From the IMG/VR virus record IMGVR_UViG_3300046011_010535, positions 1-41,223 of that record: DNA of 41,223 bases. One strand, written 5' to 3'. Below, one piece after another: positions 1 to 7,600 of the stretch (position 1 is its first letter; each line of letters begins with the position of its first letter). Position numbers and translations under genes: made by a program. The stretch is from a virus. Below the pieces are notes generated by a model. That model searched no databases, was not told where the DNA came from, and saw only the letters and a list, made by a program, of their open reading frames with translations.

Positions 1-1
1 A

Positions 2-130
2 TTAATAGAAATTTGTGGACATTATAATTTTATGTCTGATGTAATATTAGATTTTAAAAATAAAAATAAAGATTTTGATGTTAAATGCAAAGAAGAAATT
101 GTAAATTATATTAAGGAAAAATTTTTATGA
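2..130 (+). CDS. 3' end of an unknown protein (partial)
   Basis: An open frame enters from the left edge and ends at a TGA that overlaps the ATG of the next gene (ATGA), giving the last 42 residues of a protein. The visible part is lysine- and aspartate-rich with no motif I recognise. The four-base stop/start overlap shows translational coupling to the HAD phosphatase gene that follows, so it probably belongs to the same glycan-related operon. The function cannot be stated because the N-terminal part is outside the window. Confidence 0.6.
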   Translation, partial: LIEICGHYNFMSDVILDFKNKNKDFDVKCKEEIVNYIKEKFL

Positions 131-498
131 AAATTATAGCATTTGATATAGATGATGTATTACTTACAAGAAAGAAAGATTATAATTCTAAAAATATAGA
201 AAAATATAAGTTGTGTACTCCTATTGTAAAAAATATTGATTTAATTAATAAATGTTATGAAATGGGATATCATATTAAGTTATATACATCTAGGGGTATG
301 ACATCTCTTAATGGTGATATAAAAAAAATAAACGAAAATATTTTGCCATTAACATTACAATCTTTAGAAAAATATGGTATAAAATATCACGAACTAATAT
401 TTGGCAAAGAGCACTATGACCTATTAATTGATGATAAAGCTCTTAATATAGATAGTGTTAATTCTATTGAAGATATTATTAAATATTTTGGTGAATGA
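127..498 (+). CDS. HAD-superfamily phosphatase, EcbF/BcbF capsule-biosynthesis type
   Basis: A 123-residue small HAD-fold hydrolase. All four HAD motifs are visible: motif I FDIDD with nucleophile D7 and general acid D9, motif II at T54 (YTSRG), the motif III lysine K94 (FGK) and motif IV IDDK with D102/D103. There is no large cap domain. Length and motif wording fit the EcbF/BcbF-type phosphatases encoded in bacterial capsule clusters, which are thought to act on a sugar phosphate or related intermediate; that substrate is family knowledge, not visible here. It starts by ATGA overlap with the gene before and is followed by a glycosyltransferase-like gene, a sugar-nucleotide epimerase/dehydratase and an acyltransferase, which supports a role in glycan metabolism. 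Confidence 0.75.
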   Translation: MKIIAFDIDDVLLTRKKDYNSKNIEKYKLCTPIVKNIDLINKCYEMGYHIKLYTSRGMTSLNGDIKKINENILPLTLQSLEKYGIKYHELIFGKEHYDLLIDDKALNIDSVNSIEDIIKYFGE

Positions 499-499
499 T

Positions 500-1273
500 A
501 TGAATATTCATGTATCGTATAGTGTTTTTGATTCCGAGGAATTGTTGGAAAAATCAATTGAAACTATAAGAGATTCTGTATCTGAAATTACAGTAATTTT
601 TCAAAAAATTTCTCATACTCGTAACACATGTGATCCAAATCTAGAAAGTCTACTTAGAGAACTAAAAGACAAAAAATTAATAGATAATTTAGTTCTTTTT
701 AATCCTCCGCTAAACAAGCATCCAGAAGAAATCGAAAGAATAAAACATAATTTAGGATATGATTTTGCTTTAAGATCAAAATGCGAATATAATATGCAAA
801 ATGCTTGCGATCATTTTTATTTTAAAGATGAATTTTCCAAAGTACAAGAAATTCTTTTAGAATATCCAGTTGATTTAGTTACAGGATATATGCATACTTA
901 TTATAAATCTTCGAGTTATCGTTACGCAGATACAGAAGATTATGTAGTGCCAATTTTAAATAAAGTAAAAAAAGGCAACAAATATGAGATTCTTCCTCCT
1001 GCTCCGCTTGTGATAGACCCAGCGATGAGAATGAAATATGAGAGCTGTTTTTGTCTCCCAAAAGATAAACCAATTATGCATCATTTGCATAGTGTAAGAA
1101 AAGATTTTAGAAAAAAATTAGTTAATTCAGCGGCATCCTATCAGTGGAAAGAAGATATTGATAGGATGGTTGAATGGTATGAAAATTGGACGCCAGATAA
1201 AGATGCATATTTATTTGGAAAATACATAAAGCTTATAAAAACAGATAGATTTAAGGAAGAAATAAAATTTTAA
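500..1273 (+). CDS. Putative glycosyltransferase-like protein (GT-A, family 2-like)
   Basis: 257 residues if translation starts at ATG 500, which has GGTGA six bases upstream and lies one base after the preceding stop. An in-frame ATG at 455 would overlap the HAD gene by 44 bases and adds a hydrophobic leader unlike a real N-terminus, so I reject it. The N-terminus (NIHVSYSVFDSEELLEKSIE) resembles the first beta-alpha unit of GT-A glycosyltransferases. The segment around residues 104-112 (DHFYFKDEF) looks like the acidic metal/nucleotide-sugar motif region of a poorly characterised group of family-2-like enzymes. No canonical DxD is present, so the activity is inferred mainly from context within the glycan gene cluster. 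It could alternatively be a non-catalytic relative. Confidence 0.45.
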   Translation: MNIHVSYSVFDSEELLEKSIETIRDSVSEITVIFQKISHTRNTCDPNLESLLRELKDKKLIDNLVLFNPPLNKHPEEIERIKHNLGYDFALRSKCEYNMQNACDHFYFKDEFSKVQEILLEYPVDLVTGYMHTYYKSSSYRYADTEDYVVPILNKVKKGNKYEILPPAPLVIDPAMRMKYESCFCLPKDKPIMHHLHSVRKDFRKKLVNSAASYQWKEDIDRMVEWYENWTPDKDAYLFGKYIKLIKTDRFKEEIKF

Positions 1274-1286
1274 AATAAGAGGAAAT

Positions 1287-2129
1287 ATGTTAATTTCAGA
1301 TGTTGAAAAAGTTTTAGGTAGAAAAGAATATGTAAATTTAATTAATTTACATAAAAATATTAATTTAAAAAATAAAAAAATCCTAATAACAGGAGCAAAT
1401 GGTAGTATAGGTACTAAACTATGTGAAATATTAAATAATAATAATATTAATTATCTTTCTACGGATATTGAGGGAAATCATAAATATCTCGACGTTACTG
1501 ATTTTAATAGCGTTTTTTGCTGGATGAATAAATATAGACCAGATTTTGTAATAAATTTAGCTGGATTAAAATATGCCCCAAGAGGAGAACATGAAACTTG
1601 GAAAACCATATCTATAAATACAATAGGCACAAAAAATATATTAGATTGCGCGCAATCTGAATGTAGAGTGATACTTGCATCGACTTGTAAATCCTGCAAT
1701 CCAGAAATAGTATATGGAGCCTCTAAATTAATTGCAGAAAGGATGACATTAAATGCTGAAGGTAGCGTAGTAAGATTTTATAATGTTGTAGAAACACAAG
1801 GAAATGTATTCGAAATTTGGGATAATTTAGAAAAAAATAGTCCATTGGAAGTTGTAGAGGAATGTAATAGATATTTTATATCAATTAACGAAGCCGTTGG
1901 GTTAATATTATATTCTTTAGTCAGCCCCCCAGGAAGATTCTGCGTAAATTTACAAAATCTCAGAAACATGAAAGATGTTGCAAATTCTTTATATCCAAAT
2001 AAAGAAAAAATAAAATTACAAAGAAGAAGAGGCGATCGCTTGAATGAGAAATTTATGTCAACAGCAGAAAAAATAGAGAAATATGAATTAGAAGATGAAT
2101 TATGCAGAATAGTTAGCGAACACGATTAG
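1287..2129 (+). CDS. NAD(P)-dependent sugar-nucleotide epimerase/dehydratase (PseB/CapD-like SDR)
   Basis: A 280-residue extended short-chain dehydrogenase. It has the Rossmann nucleotide-binding loop GANGSIG at residues 36-42, an acidic residue after the second strand (STDIEG), a conserved LAGLKYAP segment, and the catalytic pair Y143-x3-K147 (YGASK) preceded by STCKSCNP. That last block and the later VRFYNVV and CNRYFISINEAV segments match the layout of UDP-GlcNAc 4,6-dehydratases/5-epimerases of the PseB/FlaA1/CapD family. It is somewhat short for that family (about 330 residues). It would convert a UDP-amino sugar in the cytoplasm for later transfer to a glycan. RBS AAGAGG precedes ATG 1287 by a few bases. 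The exact substrate is inference. Confidence 0.75.
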   Translation: MLISDVEKVLGRKEYVNLINLHKNINLKNKKILITGANGSIGTKLCEILNNNNINYLSTDIEGNHKYLDVTDFNSVFCWMNKYRPDFVINLAGLKYAPRGEHETWKTISINTIGTKNILDCAQSECRVILASTCKSCNPEIVYGASKLIAERMTLNAEGSVVRFYNVVETQGNVFEIWDNLEKNSPLEVVEECNRYFISINEAVGLILYSLVSPPGRFCVNLQNLRNMKDVANSLYPNKEKIKLQRRRGDRLNEKFMSTAEKIEKYELEDELCRIVSEHD

Positions 2130-2152
2130 TAATTAAAAATAGGAATTATATC

Positions 2153-2788
2153 TTGAATAAAAATAGTAACACAAAGATACATAGTACTGCTATTATAGGT
2201 AATAATGTTGAAATTTCTAGCGGAGTAGAAATAGGTGCGTATAGTATTATTTACGATAATGTTAAAATAGGAAAAAATACTAAAATATATTCGCATTGTG
2301 TAATAGGATCAGACATAGAATACAAAGGACGTACCCCAGCAAATGATGCTGGAGTTATTATAGGCGATAATTGTATTATTAGAGAGTTTGTTACAATTAA
2401 TAATAATATAACGGAACATAAGACAAAAATTGGGAATGGATGTTATATTATGACTAAAAGCCATATCGGCCATGATTCAATCTTGGGAGATAATGTATTA
2501 GTCTGTTCTTCTGCTATTGTAGGAGGACATTCAAAAATTGGAAATTTTTGTTATCTAGGGCTTGGTTCTGTTTTACATCCATTTTCAGAAATAGATGATT
2601 TATCTTTAATTGCGGCGCAAGCTTTTTTTAAAGGAAAATCTCCTAAAGGAATTTTATGGGCTGGAATACCAAGTAGAGCAATTAATATAAATATAGTTGG
2701 TATCGATAGAAACATAGAAGATGAAAATTATAAACAAGAATTATTAAAAAATGCTAAAGAATTTTTGCAAGAGGAGAAATTAAAATGA
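2153..2788 (+). CDS. LpxA-like left-handed beta-helix acyltransferase
   Basis: 211 residues made mostly of hexapeptide repeats ([I/V]-G-x-x-x-x: IIGNNVEI, EIGAYSII, KIGKNTKI, IIGDNCII and so on), which fold as a trimeric left-handed beta helix. The stretch IIGDNCIIREFVTIN and the pair H104/H107 in SHIGHDSILG align by eye with E. coli LpxA, where the second histidine is the catalytic base (H125). The C-terminal helical part is shorter than in LpxA (262 residues). The start is TTG 2153, with AGGA eight bases upstream; no upstream ATG is available in frame. It may acylate a UDP-amino sugar made by the preceding SDR, or be a sugar O/N-acetyltransferase. LpxA itself acts in lipid A synthesis, so a host-surface role is plausible but unproven. 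Confidence 0.7.
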   Translation: MNKNSNTKIHSTAIIGNNVEISSGVEIGAYSIIYDNVKIGKNTKIYSHCVIGSDIEYKGRTPANDAGVIIGDNCIIREFVTINNNITEHKTKIGNGCYIMTKSHIGHDSILGDNVLVCSSAIVGGHSKIGNFCYLGLGSVLHPFSEIDDLSLIAAQAFFKGKSPKGILWAGIPSRAININIVGIDRNIEDENYKQELLKNAKEFLQEEKLK

Positions 2789-3006
2789 GACTAGCACCAC
2801 AAGCACATGCAGCAATTATGATGTGTCTACAAAAATGTATTATGGAAGAAACAGATATTAGACCATTACTTGATGATTTAGATTTTGTTGTTGATGATGA
2901 TCAACCAGAATTTCTATTAGTCACAAATCCACCGGCATTTAAAGTTCCACAAGAACTAGAAGATAAAGTAAAGATGAAAGACGAAGCATTCAATTGGGAG
3001 GAGTAA
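2785..3006 (+). CDS. Small acidic protein of unknown function
   Basis: 73 residues, starting by ATGA overlap with the acyltransferase stop and ending in a TAATG overlap with the zinc-ribbon gene. The first third (residues 1-20) is a probable helix rich in Ala, Met and Cys; the middle is strongly acidic (LLDDLDFVVDDDQPEF). No catalytic or metal-binding motif is visible. Tight coupling on both sides supports it as a real gene. Function unknown. Confidence 0.7.
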   Translation: MRLAPQAHAAIMMCLQKCIMEETDIRPLLDDLDFVVDDDQPEFLLVTNPPAFKVPQELEDKVKMKDEAFNWEE

Positions 3007-3278
3007 TGCCTTCATATCAATATGAGTGTAAATATTGTTTTAAAACCTGGGAAGAAATACACGGCTTTAATGAATCAGCAGTTGAATGTCCTTTCTGCAA
3101 GAATGAGGATATTAAGAAAGTTTATAATTACGTATCTCAGATAACAAAAACTTCAGAAGAAAAAAGCCCGAAGAAAAAAACTGCTAGAATAAGAAATCAT
3201 ATAGAAAATATGAAGAATGAATTTAAAGAACATAAGCAAGAAATAATATCCGAAAGAAAAGAATATAAGGTAGATTAA
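3006..3278 (+). CDS. FmdB-type zinc-ribbon protein
   Basis: A 90-residue protein that begins MPSYQYEC. Two CxxC knuckles, C8/C11 and C28/C31, form a zinc ribbon of the FmdB/Zn-ribbon_8 type, whose members characteristically start MPxYxYxC. The remainder (about residues 48-90) is highly charged and lysine-rich, probably helical or disordered, and could contact nucleic acid. The start is ATG 3006, overlapping the upstream TAA and preceded by a strong GGGAGGAG ribosome site; the in-frame TTG at 2994 lies inside that site and is rejected. Its position two genes ahead of the late sigma factor hints at a regulatory role, but no function is known. Confidence 0.7.
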   Translation: MPSYQYECKYCFKTWEEIHGFNESAVECPFCKNEDIKKVYNYVSQITKTSEEKSPKKKTARIRNHIENMKNEFKEHKQEIISERKEYKVD

Positions 3279-3279
3279 T

Positions 3280-3567
3280 ATGATATATTTATTTTTATTG
3301 TTATGTTTAGCAGTTAATGCTTTTTTTTCCTGGTATACATATAATCTTTTAAAAGATAGAGTAGTTCTTATTGAATTATTCAAGAGCTTTTCTCCAATTA
3401 TTAAAGATTATGAAAAGCATCTAGAATCATTAACAAAAATGGATATGTATTTTGGTGATCCGACTCTAATGAGTCTTGTCGAACACACAAAAGAAGTGAG
3501 TAAAAAACTGGACGAAGTAATGGAATCAGTAGAGGTGGAAGAAGAGAATGAACAAGAACAAGGATAA
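3280..3567 (+). CDS. Small single-pass membrane protein, unknown function
   Basis: 95 residues. Residues 2-20 (IYLFLLLCLAVNAFFSWYT) form one transmembrane helix or uncleaved signal anchor. The rest is charged and predicted helical, ending in an acidic, glutamate-rich tail (EVEEENEQEQG) that overlaps the start of the sigma-factor gene by 20 bases. ATG 3280 has AAGGTAG just upstream. It resembles small inner-membrane phage accessory proteins only in general architecture; no family assignment is possible. Confidence 0.7.
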   Translation: MIYLFLLLCLAVNAFFSWYTYNLLKDRVVLIELFKSFSPIIKDYEKHLESLTKMDMYFGDPTLMSLVEHTKEVSKKLDEVMESVEVEEENEQEQG

Positions 3568-4228
3568 TCATTATTTTACACAAGACCACGAAGATGCAAT
3601 AATTAATTATGCTTTATCGAATGATAAAAATGTAAGGACAAAACTTTACATACAATTTATACAACCAGCATTTAATGAAATGGTAGATAAAATTATATTC
3701 ACTTATAAATTTAATAATTTACCAAATATTGATCAACTTCGTGAAGAATGTAAAATATGGCTAACCACAATTCTCGACAAATATGATACGTCAAAAGGAT
3801 CTAAAGCTTTTTCCTATTATTCTGTTATTACAAAAAATTGGTTTATACAGAACGTAAAAAAGACAAATAAAGAAAAAAGAAGAGAAATATCGATCGAAGA
3901 CGCAGAAAAAGAAATCGATGAAAATGGTGAAAGTGTTCCAAGCGGATACGAAAGTACAAGAGAATATGAGGAATTTTGGATAAATCTTTCCAAAGAAATA
4001 TCAAATTGGGAACAGGCAAATCTAAAAGAGAATGAAAGAAAAGTGTTATCAGCAATTATCCAAATTTTTAATAACATAGAAAATATAGAAATTTTCAATA
4101 AGAAGGCTATTTATTTATATATAAGAGAATTAACTGGGCTAAATACAAAACAAGTTGTAAATGGACTTTCTGGTATAAAAAGTAAATATAAAAATTTTAA
4201 AGGAAATTGGGATAATGGAGAAATTTAA
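3548..4228 (+). CDS. Late-transcription RNA polymerase sigma factor (T4 gp55-like)
   Basis: 226 residues, compared with 185 for T4 gp55. The core segment at about residues 58-100 (NIDQLREECKIWL, then DTSKGSKAFSYYSVITKNWF) matches the reduced sigma region 2 seen in gp55-type late sigma factors of T4-like phages: an acidic helix, the K-x-KAFSY motif and an aromatic/basic tail that would contact core polymerase and melt the promoter. Regions 1 and 4 of housekeeping sigma factors are absent, as in gp55. The protein would redirect host RNA polymerase to late promoters. It overlaps the genes on both sides (20 and 14 bases) and lies directly ahead of the virion gene block, its expected target. Confidence 0.8.
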   Translation: MNKNKDNHYFTQDHEDAIINYALSNDKNVRTKLYIQFIQPAFNEMVDKIIFTYKFNNLPNIDQLREECKIWLTTILDKYDTSKGSKAFSYYSVITKNWFIQNVKKTNKEKRREISIEDAEKEIDENGESVPSGYESTREYEEFWINLSKEISNWEQANLKENERKVLSAIIQIFNNIENIEIFNKKAIYLYIRELTGLNTKQVVNGLSGIKSKYKNFKGNWDNGEI

Positions 4229-4514
4229 AGATAAAGAAAAAGATCTTATAAATGAAGCTTTAGAAAACATAAGAGAAGATAGAAGTTTAACTTATGAACT
4301 AATTAATGAGTTGCGAGGAGATTTAGTAGCTAACAAAGTTACGCACAAAGAGGTTGGATTTACAGCTGCAAAATACATGGAAACTTTGCAAAGATCAAAT
4401 GAACAATTAGTAAAAATTATTTCAATTACCAGAAAAGAAAAAAATACATTGGATTCTTTAGAGATTAGTGAGGAAGAGACGCAAGAACTATTTGACATCA
4501 TAAAGGATAAGTAA
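4215..4514 (+). CDS. Small helical protein of unknown function; possible late-transcription co-activator
   Basis: 99 residues, highly charged and apparently all-helical, overlapping the sigma-factor gene by 14 bases, so the two are translationally coupled. The C-terminus has an acidic-hydrophobic patch (EETQELFDIIKDK). In T4, late transcription needs the small co-activator gp33 in addition to gp55, and both carry a short hydrophobic/acidic C-terminal motif that binds the sliding clamp. The size, the pairing and the ELFDII patch make a gp33-like role possible, but I see no diagnostic sequence identity, so this is a hypothesis from context. Confidence 0.35.
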   Translation: MEKFKDKEKDLINEALENIREDRSLTYELINELRGDLVANKVTHKEVGFTAAKYMETLQRSNEQLVKIISITRKEKNTLDSLEISEEETQELFDIIKDK

Positions 4515-4517
4515 TGA

Positions 4518-6653
4518 ATGGCAAATCAAAGTACGTTAGTCAGAAAAGCGCCAATTCATCCACGGGTAGAAAAGTCTAAACCTGTAGGCAAACACTCAGA
4601 AAAAATAGCTGCCAAATCAAGCTTAACAGTTAATGAATTACTAGAAGACTTTTTAAGACAGCAGCTTTCTCCAAATTCCAATGATGGGAACTCCTATTAC
4701 GTTGGTTATGTTGTAAAAGTAATAACAAAAGAAGATGATAATATATATTTATATGATATATTTGAAGATTCTTTGGTTAATTTAGAAAGATTCTCTAACG
4801 ATACAAATAAAAAAGAAACACAAAATACAAAAAAAATTCTGGTTCACATACCAGAATTGTTTTCTTTTGGACAAGAAATAATAAAACCTGATAAAAATTA
4901 TTTTGATGAATTACACTATTCTACTGCTTTTAAAGTATTGTATACAGGCAACGAAGCAATAGAAGTAGGTAATTACGTAAAAGTTGTATTTAAGAACAAT
5001 CAGGATTTTAAATCTCCAGAAATAACTACAGTTTATAAAGCCAAAGAAGACTTCACAATAATTCAACAAACAAAAGATCAAATTAAAAAAAGCTTTAATG
5101 ATAATTTAAATTGCAGAACAGATCAATTATTTGGAAGCTCTCCTAATTCTCAAAATATAAATACTATAGCCCAACAAGATCCTACAATTGGCTATTATCA
5201 ATTATTTAATAATTTAGAATTAGTGTTTTCAAGAAGAGGAGAAGAAAATTTCGCAAGGAATTATTTATCCTCATATATAGCTTCAAATATTGGTTCAACA
5301 TTATCTGATTTAAAAACGAATATTTATTGTTCTAAAGGAGTTGAAAAAACTGTTGGTAAAAACGTAATTTGTACAAATAGGATAATAGCAAACAAAGAGG
5401 TTAATGATTACATAATTTATTTAGAGGTTTCTCATCCAAACTCAGATATTATAACAAAGTACTACGATTACCTGCAAAAAAATTTAACCGCTGTTCAATT
5501 TACATTTATAAAAAATGAATTTACGGACGAAGGAAAAAAATTAAATATAGAGATAGATATTCTGGCATTTTCTATTCGTGAAGGAGAAACTCCTAGTTTA
5601 GAAACATATTTGAATAAAAGTGAAGTATTAAAGAACGGTGGTTCTCTTGTATTATCAGGCCAAGATATTCCAGCTCCAGAACAATCATCTGGAACAATAA
5701 TATCTAAGACAACACCTGATGCTTGTGAGAATCAAATTCCTACGAATTTAAACCTTTATTTAGAGCCGGATAGAAGGTATCAAAAGTTTATTGACAAACT
5801 ATTACTTGGAAAGAGCAACACTATCCTTCCATATAATTATGGGTTCCCTATTAATAATCCAGAAGATCTGATACTGACACATGCTCTATATTTTTCCGGA
5901 GAGAAAGCATTAAATAAAGATACTAAGCCTATGTACACTTTCTCAGAATTAGAAAAGATAAATAAAAACTTTTATAGCACGCCAGAGAGAGTTTTAAAAT
6001 TAAAGAAAAATAATTCTAATATATCACTTCCTAGTATTAATTCTAATTTCTTTGATTCGAAAAAGAATTACATTACAGAAGACGCCTTGAATTTAAGATT
6101 GGAAAAATTGTCTAATTTCTTATTAAAATTAAGAGAAAATGTTCGTCTTACAGAGCAAGTACCAATTAGTAATGTTTTAATATTACCAATAAACGTTTTA
6201 AGGGCAAAAAAAATAAATGCAAAAGATTTTGAGTTTTCAAGACATTATTTTGGTTTAGCAGTAGATTTTGTTATATTTGTTAAATTTCCTGGCAACCTAG
6301 TAAAACAAATACCTTCCGATGTTGTCTATCTTTATTGTAGAAAAACTGCCGGTTCAGATAAAAAAACTACCGGCAATGGTCTTTATTTAGATGAAAACTA
6401 TAATCATTTTGAATATTTGTTTGATTTTTTTGGTGAAGAAGATCCAAAGAACTCTTTAAAAAAACTATCGAGTGATGAAAAGGAAAATGGTAGAATCTGG
6501 GTAAAGAAGAAAAACTTGGATGGAGATCTAAAAGAAATTAATGATCAAAGTAGTCAAAAAATAGAACAAATTCTAATTAATTATGTTATGAAAACAAAAG
6601 GCTCCGTTATAACAGGGCAAACAACAAATAAAATAATGGAATTAGTAAGATAA
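4518..6653 (+). CDS. Baseplate hub/tail protein with M15-type peptidase motif
   Basis: 711 residues. After a basic N-terminal tail, residues of about 60-175 are beta-rich and could be an OB-like baseplate hub domain. Near the C-terminus is a metallopeptidase M15 signature: SRH576YFGLAVD583 (the SxHxxGxAxD zinc-binding block) and NH630FE, which supplies the third ligand and a nearby acidic residue. M15 enzymes cleave peptidoglycan cross-bridge or D-Ala peptides, so this protein probably carries the lysin activity that opens the cell wall during injection, taking the place of the lysozyme domain in T4 gp5. ATG 4518 follows AAGGATAAG. The next gene encodes a spike-like protein, which supports a hub assignment. 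Confidence 0.6.
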   Translation: MANQSTLVRKAPIHPRVEKSKPVGKHSEKIAAKSSLTVNELLEDFLRQQLSPNSNDGNSYYVGYVVKVITKEDDNIYLYDIFEDSLVNLERFSNDTNKKETQNTKKILVHIPELFSFGQEIIKPDKNYFDELHYSTAFKVLYTGNEAIEVGNYVKVVFKNNQDFKSPEITTVYKAKEDFTIIQQTKDQIKKSFNDNLNCRTDQLFGSSPNSQNINTIAQQDPTIGYYQLFNNLELVFSRRGEENFARNYLSSYIASNIGSTLSDLKTNIYCSKGVEKTVGKNVICTNRIIANKEVNDYIIYLEVSHPNSDIITKYYDYLQKNLTAVQFTFIKNEFTDEGKKLNIEIDILAFSIREGETPSLETYLNKSEVLKNGGSLVLSGQDIPAPEQSSGTIISKTTPDACENQIPTNLNLYLEPDRRYQKFIDKLLLGKSNTILPYNYGFPINNPEDLILTHALYFSGEKALNKDTKPMYTFSELEKINKNFYSTPERVLKLKKNNSNISLPSINSNFFDSKKNYITEDALNLRLEKLSNFLLKLRENVRLTEQVPISNVLILPINVLRAKKINAKDFEFSRHYFGLAVDFVIFVKFPGNLVKQIPSDVVYLYCRKTAGSDKKTTGNGLYLDENYNHFEYLFDFFGEEDPKNSLKKLSSDEKENGRIWVKKKNLDGDLKEINDQSSQKIEQILINYVMKTKGSVITGQTTNKIMELVR

Positions 6654-7600
6654 TGGCACAAATACCAAGTAATTTAGAAAACACAGGAAAGCCCAAGGTC
6701 GCCTCTATTGAACAGAAGGAGACGTGGGATAAAAATGCTATAAAACTACAAGATCTTAGAAACAAAGGATTCTCGGAAGAAGCTGCAACAAAATTAATAA
6801 CTTTTAATACTCCAATTCCAGAGTTTAATGGATATAACGAACAACAAGATGTTAAAATACAACATAACAATAAGTTTGGAGTTATTCTTTTAAATAATAC
6901 TAGAACTTCAAAAGAATTTGACTTAAAAGCTGGTAAATTTTCTGTCTATATGGGCAATGGATTAGAACCATATTCTGACTCAAAAGGTAATAAAGTAAAA
7001 TTTGATACTTTAGATGATGATCAGCCATCAATAGCTGCACAATTTCATGTATCGTCCATGTCCAACATACCAATAAACAAGTATGTGCTAAATGGACAAA
7101 CTCTATACAATAGATCTGCCATAATTGGCAGAGCTGACGTTGTAGAGTTAAAAGGTAATGAAATGATCATATTGAAAGCAGAAGGCAGAGGAAAAAACTC
7201 TCTAGGAATGAATACGTCATCAAATAGAGGAGTCCATATTTATGCTGGAGATAACACGGCAAAGAATGCAAGCAAATCTCAACCAATGGTTCTTGGAAGT
7301 AATCTACAAAAAGCATTAGATAATTTAATAGAACAAGTTCAATCTATGAGTACAAACATTACGAATATAAATACTGAAATAATGTTAATGAAAACTGCTT
7401 TATCTATACATTTCCACCCTCCTTTTGCACCCCCTTCACCAACTTTGGCTCCTCAGTTCATACCAGAGTTGCTGGTGAAGGATTTATTAAGAACAATAAA
7501 TTCATATACAGATAAACTAAATCATGTTATTGAAAAAACAAATAGACTTATGCCTGTATCAAAGACCTATGTTTTAAGCAGACATAATACGGTGAACTAA
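6653..7600 (+). CDS. Baseplate central spike/hub-associated protein (gp5 C-terminal-like)
   Basis: 315 residues. Residues of about 150-205 are short beta segments with Gly/Asn turns (RSAIIGRADVVEL, GRGKNSLGMNTSSNRG, VHIYAGDN), a pattern seen in trimeric spike or hub proteins. This is followed by PMVLGSNLQKAL and a predicted coiled coil (about 220-255). There is then an HFHP motif and a proline-rich run (PPFAPPSPTLAP); histidine pairs of this kind hold iron at the tip or neck of some phage spikes. The start overlaps the previous stop (TAATG), and the order hub-peptidase then spike fits a split version of T4 gp5. The assignment rests on pattern and context. Confidence 0.5.
   Translation: MAQIPSNLENTGKPKVASIEQKETWDKNAIKLQDLRNKGFSEEAATKLITFNTPIPEFNGYNEQQDVKIQHNNKFGVILLNNTRTSKEFDLKAGKFSVYMGNGLEPYSDSKGNKVKFDTLDDDQPSIAAQFHVSSMSNIPINKYVLNGQTLYNRSAIIGRADVVELKGNEMIILKAEGRGKNSLGMNTSSNRGVHIYAGDNTAKNASKSQPMVLGSNLQKALDNLIEQVQSMSTNITNINTEIMLMKTALSIHFHPPFAPPSPTLAPQFIPELLVKDLLRTINSYTDKLNHVIEKTNRLMPVSKTYVLSRHNTVN

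Noticed and set aside
455-499. Earlier ATG for the glycosyltransferase-like gene
   Set aside because: It would overlap the HAD phosphatase by 44 bases and adds an unrelated hydrophobic leader; ATG 500 has a ribosome site and normal spacing.
2994-3005. TTG start for the zinc-ribbon protein
   Set aside because: The TTG lies next to and would encode the GGGAGGAG ribosome site that serves ATG 3006; FmdB-type proteins begin at MPxYxY.
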